Assembly (NCBI GenBank): GCA_000697475.1
Contig: JNEU01000754.1
Span: 1-64,000 of the forward strand
Direction of reading: 5' to 3'
DNA: 64,000 bases
From: Lichtheimia corymbifera B2541
Taxonomy: Eukaryota; Mucoromycota; Mucoromycetes; Mucorales; Lichtheimiaceae
The notes under the pieces were generated by a model that ran no database searches, was not told where the DNA came from, and saw nothing but the letters and a program-made list of their open reading frames with translations. Of the stretch, positions 24,647 through 35,910 are shown piece by piece (position 1 is the stretch's first letter; the number at the start of each line of letters is the position of its first letter). A program made the translations under genes and the position numbers.

Positions 24647-25500
24647 GATGAAAATGGATTGTAAGTATACTTGAAGAAAAAGAAACCATAATAAATAAGA
24701 CGGTAAAAACAAGAGATTCTTCCACTGATAACCCCGTTGGCGTAATGATCCATGCATACGAATCTTTACCCCTTTATTATCACGATGCTGACGATACCTA
24801 TATACCCGTTTATTGAATCTCATGGTGACTGTGCTGATAGGAAAAGCAAGTAGAAGAAGGAGATCAAGTGCTAACATTACAATCATGTCAGTGATTGTAA
24901 TATTGCTATAGAAATATTCCACATCAGCAAGGAATAGTTATGCACATGGACAACGACGATTGACTTGTGGCCCATAATAACTTAAGAGTGTGACATTCGA
25001 CGATGAAGCCAAGTATGGTATCAAAGAAAGATCTATGCACATTTTGTATCTCAGAAAGGAGATGCGTAGAGTAGGAAAAAGTGCGCCACTGAACGAATTC
25101 ATCAAGCACGGTAGCAAGGCTTGGTATCAACACAGAAGGTCTCAACAGGTTGTCAAGCCATACCTAAAGTTGATGCGTGCACCAAGGATACCCATATGCA
25201 CGACTGCATACGGCCTTTATGTACCTGCATGATACAGAGAGAGCATGTATGTATGCCCTGCCTATCTCAACTCAGGTACACCTGTTTTAGCCGTATTTCA
25301 GTCAAATCAGCTCGGATCAAGGAAGTTGAATGATGGACATGACTGTCTGGAGCAGGCGAATCATTCCTATCAAGTGGATTGGGCAAAAGCTGGGAATGGG
25401 AAAAACTACATGTTGGCTGCCAATGTATGCGTTGGAAATAGCGTTTACGTACCTGTCATGCATTGCCCCTGAAGTGCTGACTTTTTTGACGCAGATACAC
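24647..25500. repeat. MCT upstream region, inverted duplicate of 53.2-53.96 kb
   Basis: The stretch at about 24985-25150 matches the reverse complement of 53490-53670 with scattered changes. Weaker similarity continues to about 25330. In both places it lies at the 5' side of an MCT gene. An 80-codon frame at 24990 is part of this similarity but looks non-coding, because the partner copy is not open in the same frame. Confidence 0.7.
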
Positions 25501-25505
25501 GAACC

Positions 25506-26013
25506 GCCTCTCTGCATCTTTGGCTCTATTAGGGTCAAGCTACTTGACAATGAACAAACACCACTCTCCATATAGCATCACGCTTACAGCATATTAAAAC
25601 ACAAAGATGCCCATAACTATAAATTTTACAATGAAACGTGGGGTCTTCAATCGAATAAAGTTGCTCGTAGTGGTTGAGCGCACCTTGTGTGCAAGTTTCA
25701 CGATCAAGCTCGCTGATCCTAGTTTCCGCAATGTTCGTCGTCGAAAGAATTCAGTAGGTCGACCGCTGGATCCACTTTGGCTGGTTGACGTTGTAAAAAC
25801 GGGGATTGGCAACCACGATCGTGAAACTTCTCCACAAAATGCTTTCGGCCCCGACGAGCAACTTTGTTGTATGAAAGAGCCCACGTTTGATTGTAAAGCT
25901 TTTTTGAGATATGACTGTCTTTATGATTTCTTTATGCATGCTGTATGACAAAAGGTCTTTATTCATTGTTAAATAGCTTGACCCTGATAGTACAAAAGAT
26001 GCAGAGGGACTCG
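25506..26013. repeat. Foldback element, full-size copy
   Basis: About 250-bp imperfect terminal inverted repeats meet around 25760, with a short unique core. The outer end (CTCTGCATCTTTGGCTCTAT and its complement) and the inner module ACAATGAACAAACACCACT are the same as in the array at 28.3-30.8 kb. Its arms are diverged from each other more than in the array copies, suggesting an older insertion. No coding capacity is evident; the 96- and 113-codon frames on opposite strands are mirror effects. Confidence 0.85.
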
Positions 26014-26491
26014 TAATAAAACTAATAGGGGCAAGGTTTGGAGGCTTCTTATTGGTGGAGAGTGCATGATAGACAATCCCTAAAGAGTAAGGTCTGCCTA
26101 TGATGGTGTGGTTAACAAGCATAAATGATCAGTGCATCCACGACTATGAGCGGTAATGGTATTGTTTGACTCTAAGGTTCGTTCTTATATAAGGCTATAC
26201 ATACAAGGTGGATCATGCTGATAGGGCCGTTGTCATAGGTAAGCATTATGTACTTGTGCCACAGAGCTCATCATCTTTCCTAGCCGTAAGGATTTAAGCT
26301 TACAATGGATCAAGCTTCCATGACAAGCAGGGTTGTTGGGTACCATTATTATGGGTTTATTAACATTGAAGATACAAGCGTCCATTTAAACATGTATACA
26401 ATCAGTTATTGGCACTACCCATCGTCTAATCAGCATATGAACAATGAAGCTTTGATGAATGTAATATGACAGAAGGTACAGGAGCGTCTCA

Positions 26492-27043
26492 TTACAATGA
26501 TGTGGGTATAATCCAATCTTCTCTTCCGGCCTTCAAATTTCTATCCTTCCTTTCCTTCCGGATGCCAACCAGTGGATCACAAAGAATCAGCAGGTGTCGT
26601 TGTGTTATTGTATTCTTGGTTGTTGCCATCATAGCATCTTCATCCAAATTTGTAAAAGTAGCTGTTGCATGCATTGACTTGAATGTTGCAGTATCATCCA
26701 TGGCGATAAATCCTCTCTTGTCAAAGATACAAGCCCTCGTTTCCATGCCCTCCAGTTCATCCAATCCATCATCATCCTCAGCCGTATCCAAGTGTTCGTT
26801 ACTGCTGACGACGAGCCAAGAAGCCAAAGCAACATTCCAGGATTCCACATTACTGCACTTGATTGCATCCATCCATCCAAATCCAATATGTTGGTTGAAG
26901 ATAGCCTTGTGATCGCTGCTGATATGCTTCCTTTTCCATCCAAGTGTTGATCTCTCTCTTTCTTGGTCATTTTCAGTGCAGCTCAACAAGGCGAAGAGTG
27001 CTTGTATTGTGGGATACTTGATAGCTGATATGGGACCATTCAT
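26492..27043 (-). CDS. Hypothetical protein inside repeat arm
   Basis: A 183-codon open frame in the left arm of the big inverted structure. I do not recognise the family. It is acidic in the middle (AEDDDGLDELE) and contains a WMDAIKCSNVESWNVALASW segment. A decayed copy lies in the right arm on the opposite strand (32405-32760). An intact frame on one side and a broken frame on the other suggest a gene that belongs to, or was captured by, the repeat. No transposase, integrase or reverse-transcriptase motif is visible. The start is the first Met of the frame, and introns are possible. Confidence 0.4.
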   Translation of the reverse strand: MNGPISAIKYPTIQALFALLSCTENDQERERSTLGWKRKHISSDHKAIFNQHIGFGWMDAIKCSNVESWNVALASWLVVSSNEHLDTAEDDDGLDELEGMETRACIFDKRGFIAMDDTATFKSMHATATFTNLDEDAMMATTKNTITQRHLLILCDPLVGIRKERKDRNLKAGREDWIIPTSL

Positions 27044-28363
27044 TAGAAGCCGTATGCATCATTGCAAGTTGCCACACGTTAATAAAGCTGCTTTTATACA
27101 ATGGCTATCAGCTGTCCACGTGAAGAAGCCACAAGTAACTTGAGACAATGGAGACCTTGCTACTGGCAGCTGCTGTTACGGGATGGTTGTGGCAGAGGAG
27201 CGTGCTGTAGTAGTAGAGTGACAAGATTGTGAACGCTGCTTGAGACAATAAAGTCATTGCTAATAGTAACTGCTGGAATGAATGCTGTTTCGTTTGATTG
27301 TGGCATGGAGTGTGCAAGACAGTGTGTGCTTTCAAGAAAGGCGTGTGTTGAAGTGGGGTGCACACGCCATGAGCTTGCCATTCAGCTCAAGACAATCGGA
27401 TCAAGATATTCGTAGCATTGACATGGTGGATTGGAAGCAAGGCAATCGTTCGCAGGTTGTAGTTGTACTTGAATGGGGGCAACAGTTGAGAATGGGAGGA
27501 GGAAGAGGTAAGAAGTCGAGAGTGGAAGAAGTGGAAATCAAATAGGTCAGGCACCGTCCGACAGATTTCCATGCACACTATAAATTACTTCACGACCTTG
27601 ATTGCCTCTCTCAAACCTGAAACTTGCACACAAGGTGCTCTAGGTCATGCTGATCAACTTTGTCTTAATAACGAACCTACACTTCATTTAAAAATTTCGA
27701 AAGGGAGAGCATAATGTGGGGTTGACTATGACGGATGGAAATTGGGAAAGCGCCGGATTTATGAAAAAGTCAATTACTATGTAGTTTCTTGGGATTCCCC
27801 ATTTCGCACTTGAAACTTGGTCAGAAGGTACTCTCGCACATGCTGATCAACTTCATTCATTTAAAATCCGCATGGTTCATTATGAACATTTTGAATGCCG
27901 GGCAGCCCAAATGTAGGATAAAGTAGGGTAGACGCTCCTGCTCCCCGAGATTGCCCACCTCGAACCTGAAACTTTCACACAACATCCTTTCGACTACGCT
28001 GAGCAATTTCGTTCCCATAATGACCCCAGAGTTCATTATGAAAACCTCGAATGTAGGAGAGACGACAAATGGATGGAAACATAAATAGGGTGTACGGCCG
28101 TGCGCGCCGATATTGCCAATGGCGACGTCGAAACTTGGTTAGGAGGTGCTCTCGGTCATGCTGATCAACATCGTTCTCATAAAGCCTCTACACATCATTA
28201 TAGAGATTTGAAGATACAGGCACCTTTATGTTTTTATTATAGTATAAGTGTGATGCTATAGGACAAGTGGTCTTTGCTCATTCGGAAGTACCGCGACTCT
28301 CATAGAGCGGAAGGTGCGCAGGGGCGTGCTTGTGTAACACAGCTCATTTGCATGATACTTCAC

Positions 28364-30790
28364 AATGAACAAACACCACTTGTCATATAGCATCACGTTT
28401 ACAGCATATGTAAAACATAAAGTTGCCTATATCTCTAAACTTTACAATGAAACGCGGGGTCTTCAATCGAACAAAGTTGCGCGTCGGGGTGAAGCGCACC
28501 TTGGGTGCAAGTTTCACGATCCAGCTCGCCGATCTCAAATTTCGCAATGTCACCACCAGCCAAAGTCGAACCTGGGTCGACCGGTCGACCCAGGTTCGAC
28601 TTTGGCTGGTGGTGACATTGCGAAATTTGAGATCGGCGAGCTGGATCGTGAAACTTGCACCCAAGGTGCGCTTCACCCCGACGCGCAACTTTGTTCGATT
28701 GAAGACCCCGCGTTTCATTGTAAAGTTTAGAGATACAGGCACCTTTATGTTTTTACTATGATATAAGCATGATGCTATATGTAAAGTGGTGTTTGTTCAT
28801 TGTCAAGTAGGTAGACCCCAATAGAGCGGAAGGTGCGCAGGGGCGTGCTTGTGTAACACAGCTCATTCGCATGATACTCCACCATGAACAAACACAGCTT
28901 GTCATATAGCATAATGGTTTCAGCATATGTAAAAATGTAAAAGTGCCTGCATCTAGGATTGGTGAGTTTGATAGCGATACATGATTGAGAAGGTGCGCTT
29001 AACCACGACGAGCAATATTGTTCTATGAAAAAGCCCATGTTTCATTGTAAAGTTTAGAGATAAATGCACTTTCTCTTTTTTACATATGCTGAAAGTGTGA
29101 TGCTATATGGCAAGTGGTTTTTGTTCATTGTGGAGTATCATGCAAATGAGCTGTGGTACACAAGCACGCCCCTGCCCACCTTCCGCTCTATCAGGGTCGA
29201 GCGACTTGACAATGAACAAACATCACTTGTCATATAGCATCATGCTTTTCAGCATATGTAAAAACGAGGAAGTACATTTATCTCAAAACTTTACAATGAA
29301 ACATAGGCTCTTTCATAGAACAATATTGCTCATAGTGGTAGAGCGCACCTTGTCAATCTTGTTTCACGATCACGCTTGCCAATCCTCGATACATTCACTT
29401 TACGTTTTTACATATGCTGAAAGCATGATGCTATATGACAAGTGGTGTTGTTCATTGCGAAGTATCATGCAAATGAGCTGTGTTGCACTAGCACGCCGCT
29501 GCGCATCTTCCGCTCTATCAGTGTCAAGCTACTTCACAATGAATAAACATCACTTATCATATAGCAACATGTTTTTCAGCATACGTAAAAACGAGAAAGT
29601 GCATTTATCTCTAAACTTTACAATGAAACATACGATCTTTCATAGAACAGTATTGCTCGTCGTGGTTGAGCGCACCTTGTCAATCATGTTTCACCATCAA
29701 TCTTTCCAATCCTCGATACAGGCACCTTTACGTTTTTACATATATTCTGTAAGCGTGATGCTATATGATACGAGGTGTTTGTTCATTGCGAAGTATCATG
29801 CAAGTGAGCTGTGTTATACAAGCACGGCCCTGCGCGCCTTCCGCTATATCAAGGTCAAGCTACTTCAGAATGAACAAACATCACTTATCATATAGCATCA
29901 TGATTTCAGCATATGTAAAAACATAAAAGTGCATTTATCTCTAAACTTTACAATGAAGCATGGGCTCTTTCATAGAACAACATTGCTAGTCGTCGTCGAG
30001 TGCACCTTATGAATCAAATTTCACGATCAAGCTTACCAATCCTAGATGCAGGCACTTTAACGTTTTTGCATATGTTGAAAGCGTGATGCTATATAACAAG
30101 TGGTATTGCTCATTGGGAAGTATCATGCAAATGAGCTGTGTTATACAAGCTCGCCCCTGCGCATTTTCTGCTCTATCAAGGCCAAGCTACTTCACAATGA
30201 ACAAACACCACTCTCCATATAGCATCAAGCTTACAGCATACGTAAAAGCATAAAAGTGCCTGCATCTCTAAACCTTACAATGAAACGTGGGGTCTTCAAT
30301 CGAACAAAGTTGCTCGGCGGGGTGAAGCGCACCTTGGGTGCAAGTTTCACGATCAACCTCGACGATCTCAAATTTCGCATTGTCACCACCAGCCTCGTCG
30401 AAAAAAATTCAAGAGGTCGACCCGAGATCTACTTTGGCTGGTGGTGACATTGGGTGAATCTGAGAATGGCCACGACGATCGTGAAACTTGCACACAAGGT
30501 GCGCTCTGCCCCGACGAGCAACTTTGTTCGATTGAAGACCCCTTGTTTCAGTGTAGAATTTCTAGTTATGAGCATCTTTGTGTTTTACATATGCTGTAGT
30601 CATGATGCTATATGATAAGTGGTGATTGTTCATTGTGAAGTAGCTTGACCCTGACAGAGCCGAAGATGCAGAGGGGCGCGTTTGTGTAACACAGCTCATT
30701 TGCATGATACTCCACAATGAACAAACGCCACTTATCATATAGCATCACGCTTAAAGCATATGTAAAAACATAAAGGTGCCTGTATCTCTA
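28364..30790 (+). repeat. Tandem array of foldback units
   Basis: The module AATGAACAAACACCACT or a close variant starts at 28364, 28883, 29211, 29538, 29869, 30196 and 30716. Spacings are 519, 328, 327, 331, 327 and 520. Each unit is itself an inverted repeat: the module leads into a segment whose complement closes the unit, followed by a roughly 90-nt linker shared by all. The first and last complete units are about 520 nt, and the four internal ones are about 327 nt because they lack the central part. The 262-codon frame at 29107-29895 runs through these units and is a by-product. Confidence 0.88.
28430..28735. repeat. Perfect 306-bp palindrome without spacer
   Basis: Bases 28430-28582 are the exact reverse complement of 28583-28735 (153 bp per arm, axis between 28582 and 28583 in GGGTCGACCGGTCGACCC). 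Similarity with mismatches continues outwards on both sides to about 28366 and 28799. In the sister unit at 30196-30660 the centre is not symmetric: a unique core around 30395-30430 separates the arms. Here that core is gone. Mirror reading frames of the same peptide appear on both strands. Confidence 0.95.
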
Positions 30791-32404
30791 AACTTTACAA
30801 TCAAACCTATGGCTTTTATTTGAATGAAGTTGATCAACGTCGAAGCCCAACCTCTGACCAAGTGCCACAATGGACGTGGACAATCGCGGGGGTGTGCACT
30901 ATACACTCTACACCTCTATTATATTTGGATCATCCAGCATTTAAAATTCTGATAATGAAGCATGCGGCTTTTAAATGAATGAAGTTGATCAGCATGACTC
31001 AGCGAACCTTCTTACCAAGTTTCATGTTCGAAATGGGGAATCCCAAGGTAGTGCATACTAATCGACATTTCATGAATTTGGTCGGGTGCGGAATCTCCGT
31101 CGATCATAGTAAATCCTACATTACACCCTCCCATTCAAAATTCTTAAATGAAATATGAGGTCTTTATGAGAAAGAAATTGATCAGAATGCCTGTGAGTAC
31201 TTTGTGTGAAAGTTTCATCTTTGAGAAAGGGGATCTCGAGTCATGGGACCGTCAACCCTATATATATTCCTGTTCATTCACCGTCGGACGCTCCCATTTT
31301 AATTCTCACAATGAATCCTGCCACTTTAATATGAATGGAGTTGATCAGCATGTCGAAGTCCAGGCGTCTGACCAAATTTGACGATGGAAGTAGGCAACGG
31401 CGGGGGTCTGCACTATGTACCCTACTTGCGTTCCGACGGTCCATTGTCTCCCCTATTTTTGGGCCGTCGGATTCATTGTAACATCATAATGAAGCATACG
31501 GTTTTTAAATGAATGGAGTTGATCAACATGACTCAGAGAATCATCTTGCCAAGTTTCAAGTTCAAAGTGGGCAATCCCAGGATAATACATACTGTATCGA
31601 TAAATGATAAATCCGGCGCGTACCCCATTTCCGACCGCCTATAGTCAGCCCCACATTACACCTTCCCATTCAAAATTTTTGAATGAAGTGTGGGTTCTTT
31701 ATTAAGACAAAGTTGATCAACATGTCCAAGAGCATCTTGTGTGCAAGTTTGATGTCAAGCTGAGCAATGTCAAGATCATGGATCAATTTACAGTGTGCAT
31801 GGATATGTCTGACTGTGCCTGACCTATTTAATTTCCACTTCTTCCTTCCACTTCCACTTTATTTTTCTTTCCTCCCATTCTCAACTGTTGCCCCATTCAA
31901 GTACGACTACCACCTGCGATCGTTTGTCCTCTGCTTCAACCCATCATGACACGCCTACAACTGTCGTGATCCGATTGTCTTTGGCTGAATGGCAAGTCCA
32001 TGGCATATACACAGCTTTCTTGTCACTCTACTGCAACACCCACGTTTCTTGACACTGCACGTTCTCTTGTACACTCCTCTACCATGATCAATCGTAACAG
32101 CATTCATTACAGCAGTTGCTATTAGCAAGGCCCTTTACTCCATTGTTTTAAACAGCATTCACAGCCTTGTCACTCTACTACACAACACGCTCTTGCACAC
32201 TCTCTCTACCACGATTAAACGCAGTAGCCGTTGCTATTATCAAGGTCTTTACTCCATTAATTGAAGTTACATGCAGCAACTTGCTTTGACACATACGGAT
32301 TCCAATGGATGGGATGTCATATCAGCTATCGAATACAAGCAAATTTGACCTGGTTGAGCAGTGATGGGGGAAAACGACCAAGAAAGGATTGACCAGCAAG
32401 CCGG

Positions 32405-32760
32405 ATGGAGAAAAGAGCGATCACATGGCTATTTTCAACCAACATATTGGTTATGGATGAATGGATGGAATCAAGTGCAGTGGTGAGATCCCCTGGAGTG
32501 CTGCTTTGGTCACTTTGCGTGTTGCCTGCAGGAACGATCATGTGGATACAGCTGAGGATGATGATGATGGATTGGATGGGATGGGTTGTATCTTGGCGAA
32601 AGGTGCTTTACAGCCATGGATTCTATTATAATGCTCAAGTCAATGCATGCAGCAGCTATTTTATACCCTGGATGAAGGATGTTTACGACGGCAGCAACCC
32701 AGATACAACGACACAATTATCCCTGTTGACTCTCTGTGATTCGCCCGTAACTTACTCAGT
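32405..32760 (+). pseudogene. Decayed copy of the repeat-borne ORF
   Basis: DNA similarity to the left-arm ORF (26492-27043, opposite strand) is clear from about 32420 to 32750. Small indels and substitutions break the frame: the longest open frame here keeps only fragments of the same peptide. A 160-codon frame starting at 32405 reads partly in another phase. Confidence 0.6.
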
Positions 32761-34154
32761 TCACAATGCTGTTCCTTTATTATATATACTTAATCAATCC
32801 CCACGCTACTATGTGCTTTTCTTCGACATTCAACATAATATTAAAAGAGCATTGTACAATCAGTTCTTGGGCGCAAGACGTGAATAACTTGGTTGGTTTC
32901 TGGAAAAGGGTGGGGAATTATGAACGTGAAGGTTGGAAAGCAAGATTGGATCATGTACATCGTCGTGTCGAGATGTTTTTATCCTTTGTCACAGCTTCCT
33001 AGTTCACGTATATGCTGTTAGACGATAGTCGGGAATGGTTCTCGAAAGTCTGTATTGCAAGACATCAATTTGAGAGTGGATGATCCCCAACATAATAAAC
33101 TTGGTTCATTGTAAGCTTAATAAAAAGAATGAGCTGTGAATGTTCCACGCTTACATGGACATCCCATACTTACTTTTAGTAATTTTCAGCTAAAGCTATT
33201 ATCTTATGCAACCTTGTATGAGAACGAACCAATCTATACGGGCTATCATAGCCGGATCTTTCTATACATAGGGGATGGAGATATAATCATGCATCTCTCC
33301 ACCAATACGTAGCACCTACCCTTCAAGGCCTACCCTCTTTTGTTACACAAACACGTCCTTCTGCGTCTTTTGCTCTATCAGGCTCTAGCTACTTGACAAT
33401 GAATAAAACCCTCTTTCACACTTAGAACATAGTAAAAACATGAAGAAGTCCTTAACTCAGAATTTTACAATCAAGCGTGCGGGTCTTCAATAGAACAGAG
33501 GTATTCTGCAGGGTCGAAAGCATCTACCCTTATGCATCATCAATCCAGAAACCAAGTGATCCACATCCTGTATGATAATACATAGGAGTAGTATACGTAT
33601 AAGCGAGAAGCGGACGCACGGCTATATATATACAAGCATCACCAAACGCGATGAAAACGCGTGTCTTTATCCCATACATGTATCAGCTGGAGATTCTTGT
33701 CACCAGTCAACAGTATTAGCTGCATCATACATATGCAAAGTGGCGGCATAGTACTTTATTCTGATTCCATTGCCCCCCTCTAACCCTACTCAACAGCAGC
33801 CGAGGATGAATGTCACGTGTTCAATTTTTGCAAGAAGAATGAGAATGAAGGATCCAAAATGATGATAATAGTAGATAGGCATTCAAGATCATGATGTTAC
33901 TGTGTTGGCTTTTATAAAGTATTCATTCCAATGCACGGACAACGGGGGGAGACACAAGGTTCAGGGTGCATTGTTACACATGTGTGCACACATGGTCTGG
34001 GCGCAGAAAGCAAAAAAGACAATGGGCTGTTGAGGAGTGGAAAAAAAAAAGTCAGCAGCTGCTAAAACGGTAGTGGGGCCCACATCCTTTTATTGCTGCT
34101 TTCTTGTTTCGTACCTTTGGTGTAAAAAAGAACGCCCACACAACTCTTGACACA
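32761..34154. other. Intergenic, repeat fragment and tubulin promoter
   Basis: Bases 33340-33520 are a degenerate half of the foldback module (ACTTGACAATGAATAAA followed by TTTTACAATCAAGCGTG). The rest has no recognisable gene. The last 250 bases before 34155 include an A-run at 34042-34051, a T-run near 34215 lies in the first intron, and the beta-tubulin promoter must lie here. Confidence 0.55.
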
Positions 34155-35775
34155 ATGAGAGAAATCATTCATATTCAAGCAGGTAAGCACTCGAAGTGGC
34201 ATTGTCGCAACGTGTCTCATTTCTTTTTTCCTGGACATGCACAGGCCAATGTGGCAATCAGGTATACTTGGTGGTGATAGTGTTTCGGTTTTTGTGTGGC
34301 TATGGCGAGCTAATACACCACTGCTCCTCCTCTTCTATAGATTGGACAAAAGTTCTGGGAGACTATCAGTGCTGAACATGGCTTGGACCCCAACGGCAAC
34401 TATGTTGGGGATAATGATTTGCAGTTGGAGCGCATCAATGTGTTTTACAATGAAGGATATCAAGGCAAATATGTGCCAAGGTAAAAGTGGTTGAGTGGGG
34501 CTACTATGAGAGAACCGTCGTGTTGAATGATATCTATCATAGATCCGTGTTGGTTGATTTGGAGCCTGCAACCATGGATGCGATTCGTAACAGCACTTAT
34601 GGTCGACTCTTCCGCCCAGACAACTTTATTCATTCTCATTCGGGTGCTGGCAATTCATGGGCCAAGGGATTTTACACAGAAGGAGCCGAACTCGTGGAGA
34701 CAGTGATGGATGTCGTGCGTAAAGAGGCTGAAAGTACCGATTGCTTACAAGGCTTCCAGTTGGCTCATTCGTTGGGTGGTGGCACTGGTTCGGGTCTGGG
34801 TTCCTTATTATTGTCCAAAATTCGTGAAGAATACCCTGATCGTATCCTTAGCACTTATTCGGTGGTGCCTTCTCCCAAAGTATCTGATACCGTGGTGGAG
34901 CCTTACAATGCTGTCCTCTCTGTACACCAACTCGTGGAAAACTGTGACGCCACCTTCTGTATCGATAACGAGGCTCTTTACGACATTTGCTTCCGTACTC
35001 TCAAGCTCTCTAACCCTGGCTATGGTGAACTTAACCAACTTGTATCGGCTGTCATGTCAGGTGTTTCGACTTCGCTACGCTTCCCTGGTCAACTGAACTC
35101 TGATTTGCGTAAATTGTGCGTCAATATGGGTAAGTTGTCATCCATCATCACCATGGTCATAATCATATGTAGTAGTGCTAATGTTACAATGTGTATATAG
35201 TCCCGTTCCCACGTCTCCACTTTTTCATGGTGGGCGTTGCACCATTGACTGCTTTTGCCTCGCAGCAATATCGCAATCTCAGTGTAACCGAACTCACAGC
35301 ACAAATGTTTGATGCACGCAACATGATGGCTGCTGCTGATCCACGTCATGGTCGTTACTTGACAGTGGCTACCATTTTCCGAGGGCGATTGTCTACCAAG
35401 GAAGTGGAGAATCAAATGTTGTCAGTCCAGCAAAAGAACTCGGCTTACTTTGTTGAATGGATCCCCAACAGCGTCAAATCATCCCTTTGTGATATTCCTC
35501 CTGTGGGTCTTAAGATGTCGGGTACTTTTATTGGTAACAGCACAGCTATCCAGGAATTGTTCCGCCGCGTCAATGAACAATTCACTGCCATGTTCCGTCG
35601 CAAAGCTTTCTTGCATTGGTACACAAGTGAAGGCATGGATGAAATGGAATTTACTGAAGCCGAATCCAACATGAATGATCTGGTCTCCGAATACCAACAA
35701 TATCAAGAAGCTACCATTGACGAGGACTTTGAAGAGGAATATGAAGAAGAAGTCGAGGCACCCATGGAAGAATAA
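34155..35775 (+). CDS. Beta-tubulin
   Basis: Beta subunit of microtubules. Model: 34155-34182, 34245-34261, 34341-34480, 34543-35129, 35201-35775; 448 aa. Exon 2 is only 17 nt. The N-terminal MREI is the signal used for tubulin mRNA autoregulation in animals. The GTP-binding GGGTGSG is at 140-146, and the acidic tail ends [10 protein letters not shown]. Counting from Met1, residue 165 is Ser, 167 is Tyr, 198 is Ala and 200 is Phe. Most ascomycete and basidiomycete beta-tubulins have Ala165, Phe167, Glu198 and Phe200; F167Y and E198A are classical benzimidazole-resistance changes. Reduced drug binding is predicted, not shown. Mucoromycetes often have several beta-tubulin genes, so this may be one of a set. 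Confidence 0.97.
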
Positions 35776-35910
35776 TAATAGTGTTATCTATGATTTATTT
35801 GACAAGACAAGAAGGATAAGAAGGAATACCATTTAATAAAAAAAGTCTCTATATAGCGTTGTTCAATTTCATCTACAGCAGCACTCAATTCTCTTCTCTT
35901 TTTGACTACT

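Larger units (their letters stand above)
26492..32760. repeat. Large composite inverted repeat (about 6.3 kb)
   Basis: Outer arms: the ORF at 26492-27043 mirrors 32405-32760. The next segment, 27110-27600, mirrors 31760-32310. A conserved boundary (CTGATCAACTTTGTCTTAA at 27649, its complement near 31720) mirrors about the same axis at 29.66-29.69 kb. The inner part holds modules also found at 1-1715, then the foldback array. Arms are imperfect and differ by indels (from boundary to array 716 nt on the left, about 1000 nt on the right). I infer an old inverted duplication or a giant foldback element, later invaded or amplified internally. Termini and target-site duplications were not resolved. 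Confidence 0.8.

Noticed and set aside
24536..24922. Separate membrane protein of 128 codons upstream of the inverted MCT copy
   Set aside because: Its C-terminal part is the true first exon of the MCT gene. The hydrophobic N-part has no counterpart in the paralogues.
28383..28761. Mirror ORFs of 112 and 119 codons over the palindrome as genes
   Set aside because: The frame equality is forced by the perfect symmetry, and related units do not preserve the frame.
29107..29895. A 262-codon ORF across the foldback array as a repeat protein
   Set aside because: The peptide repeats simply follow the 327-nt units (divisible by 3), and the frame is not kept outside. There is no start context and no family.
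28364..30790. CRISPR-like array
   Set aside because: Units are long inverted repeats with similar linkers, not short repeats with unique spacers, and the genome is eukaryotic.
26492..32760. LTR retrotransposon or centromeric LINE array as explanation of the island
   Set aside because: No reverse transcriptase, integrase, gag or protease motifs in any frame, and the symmetry is inverted rather than direct.
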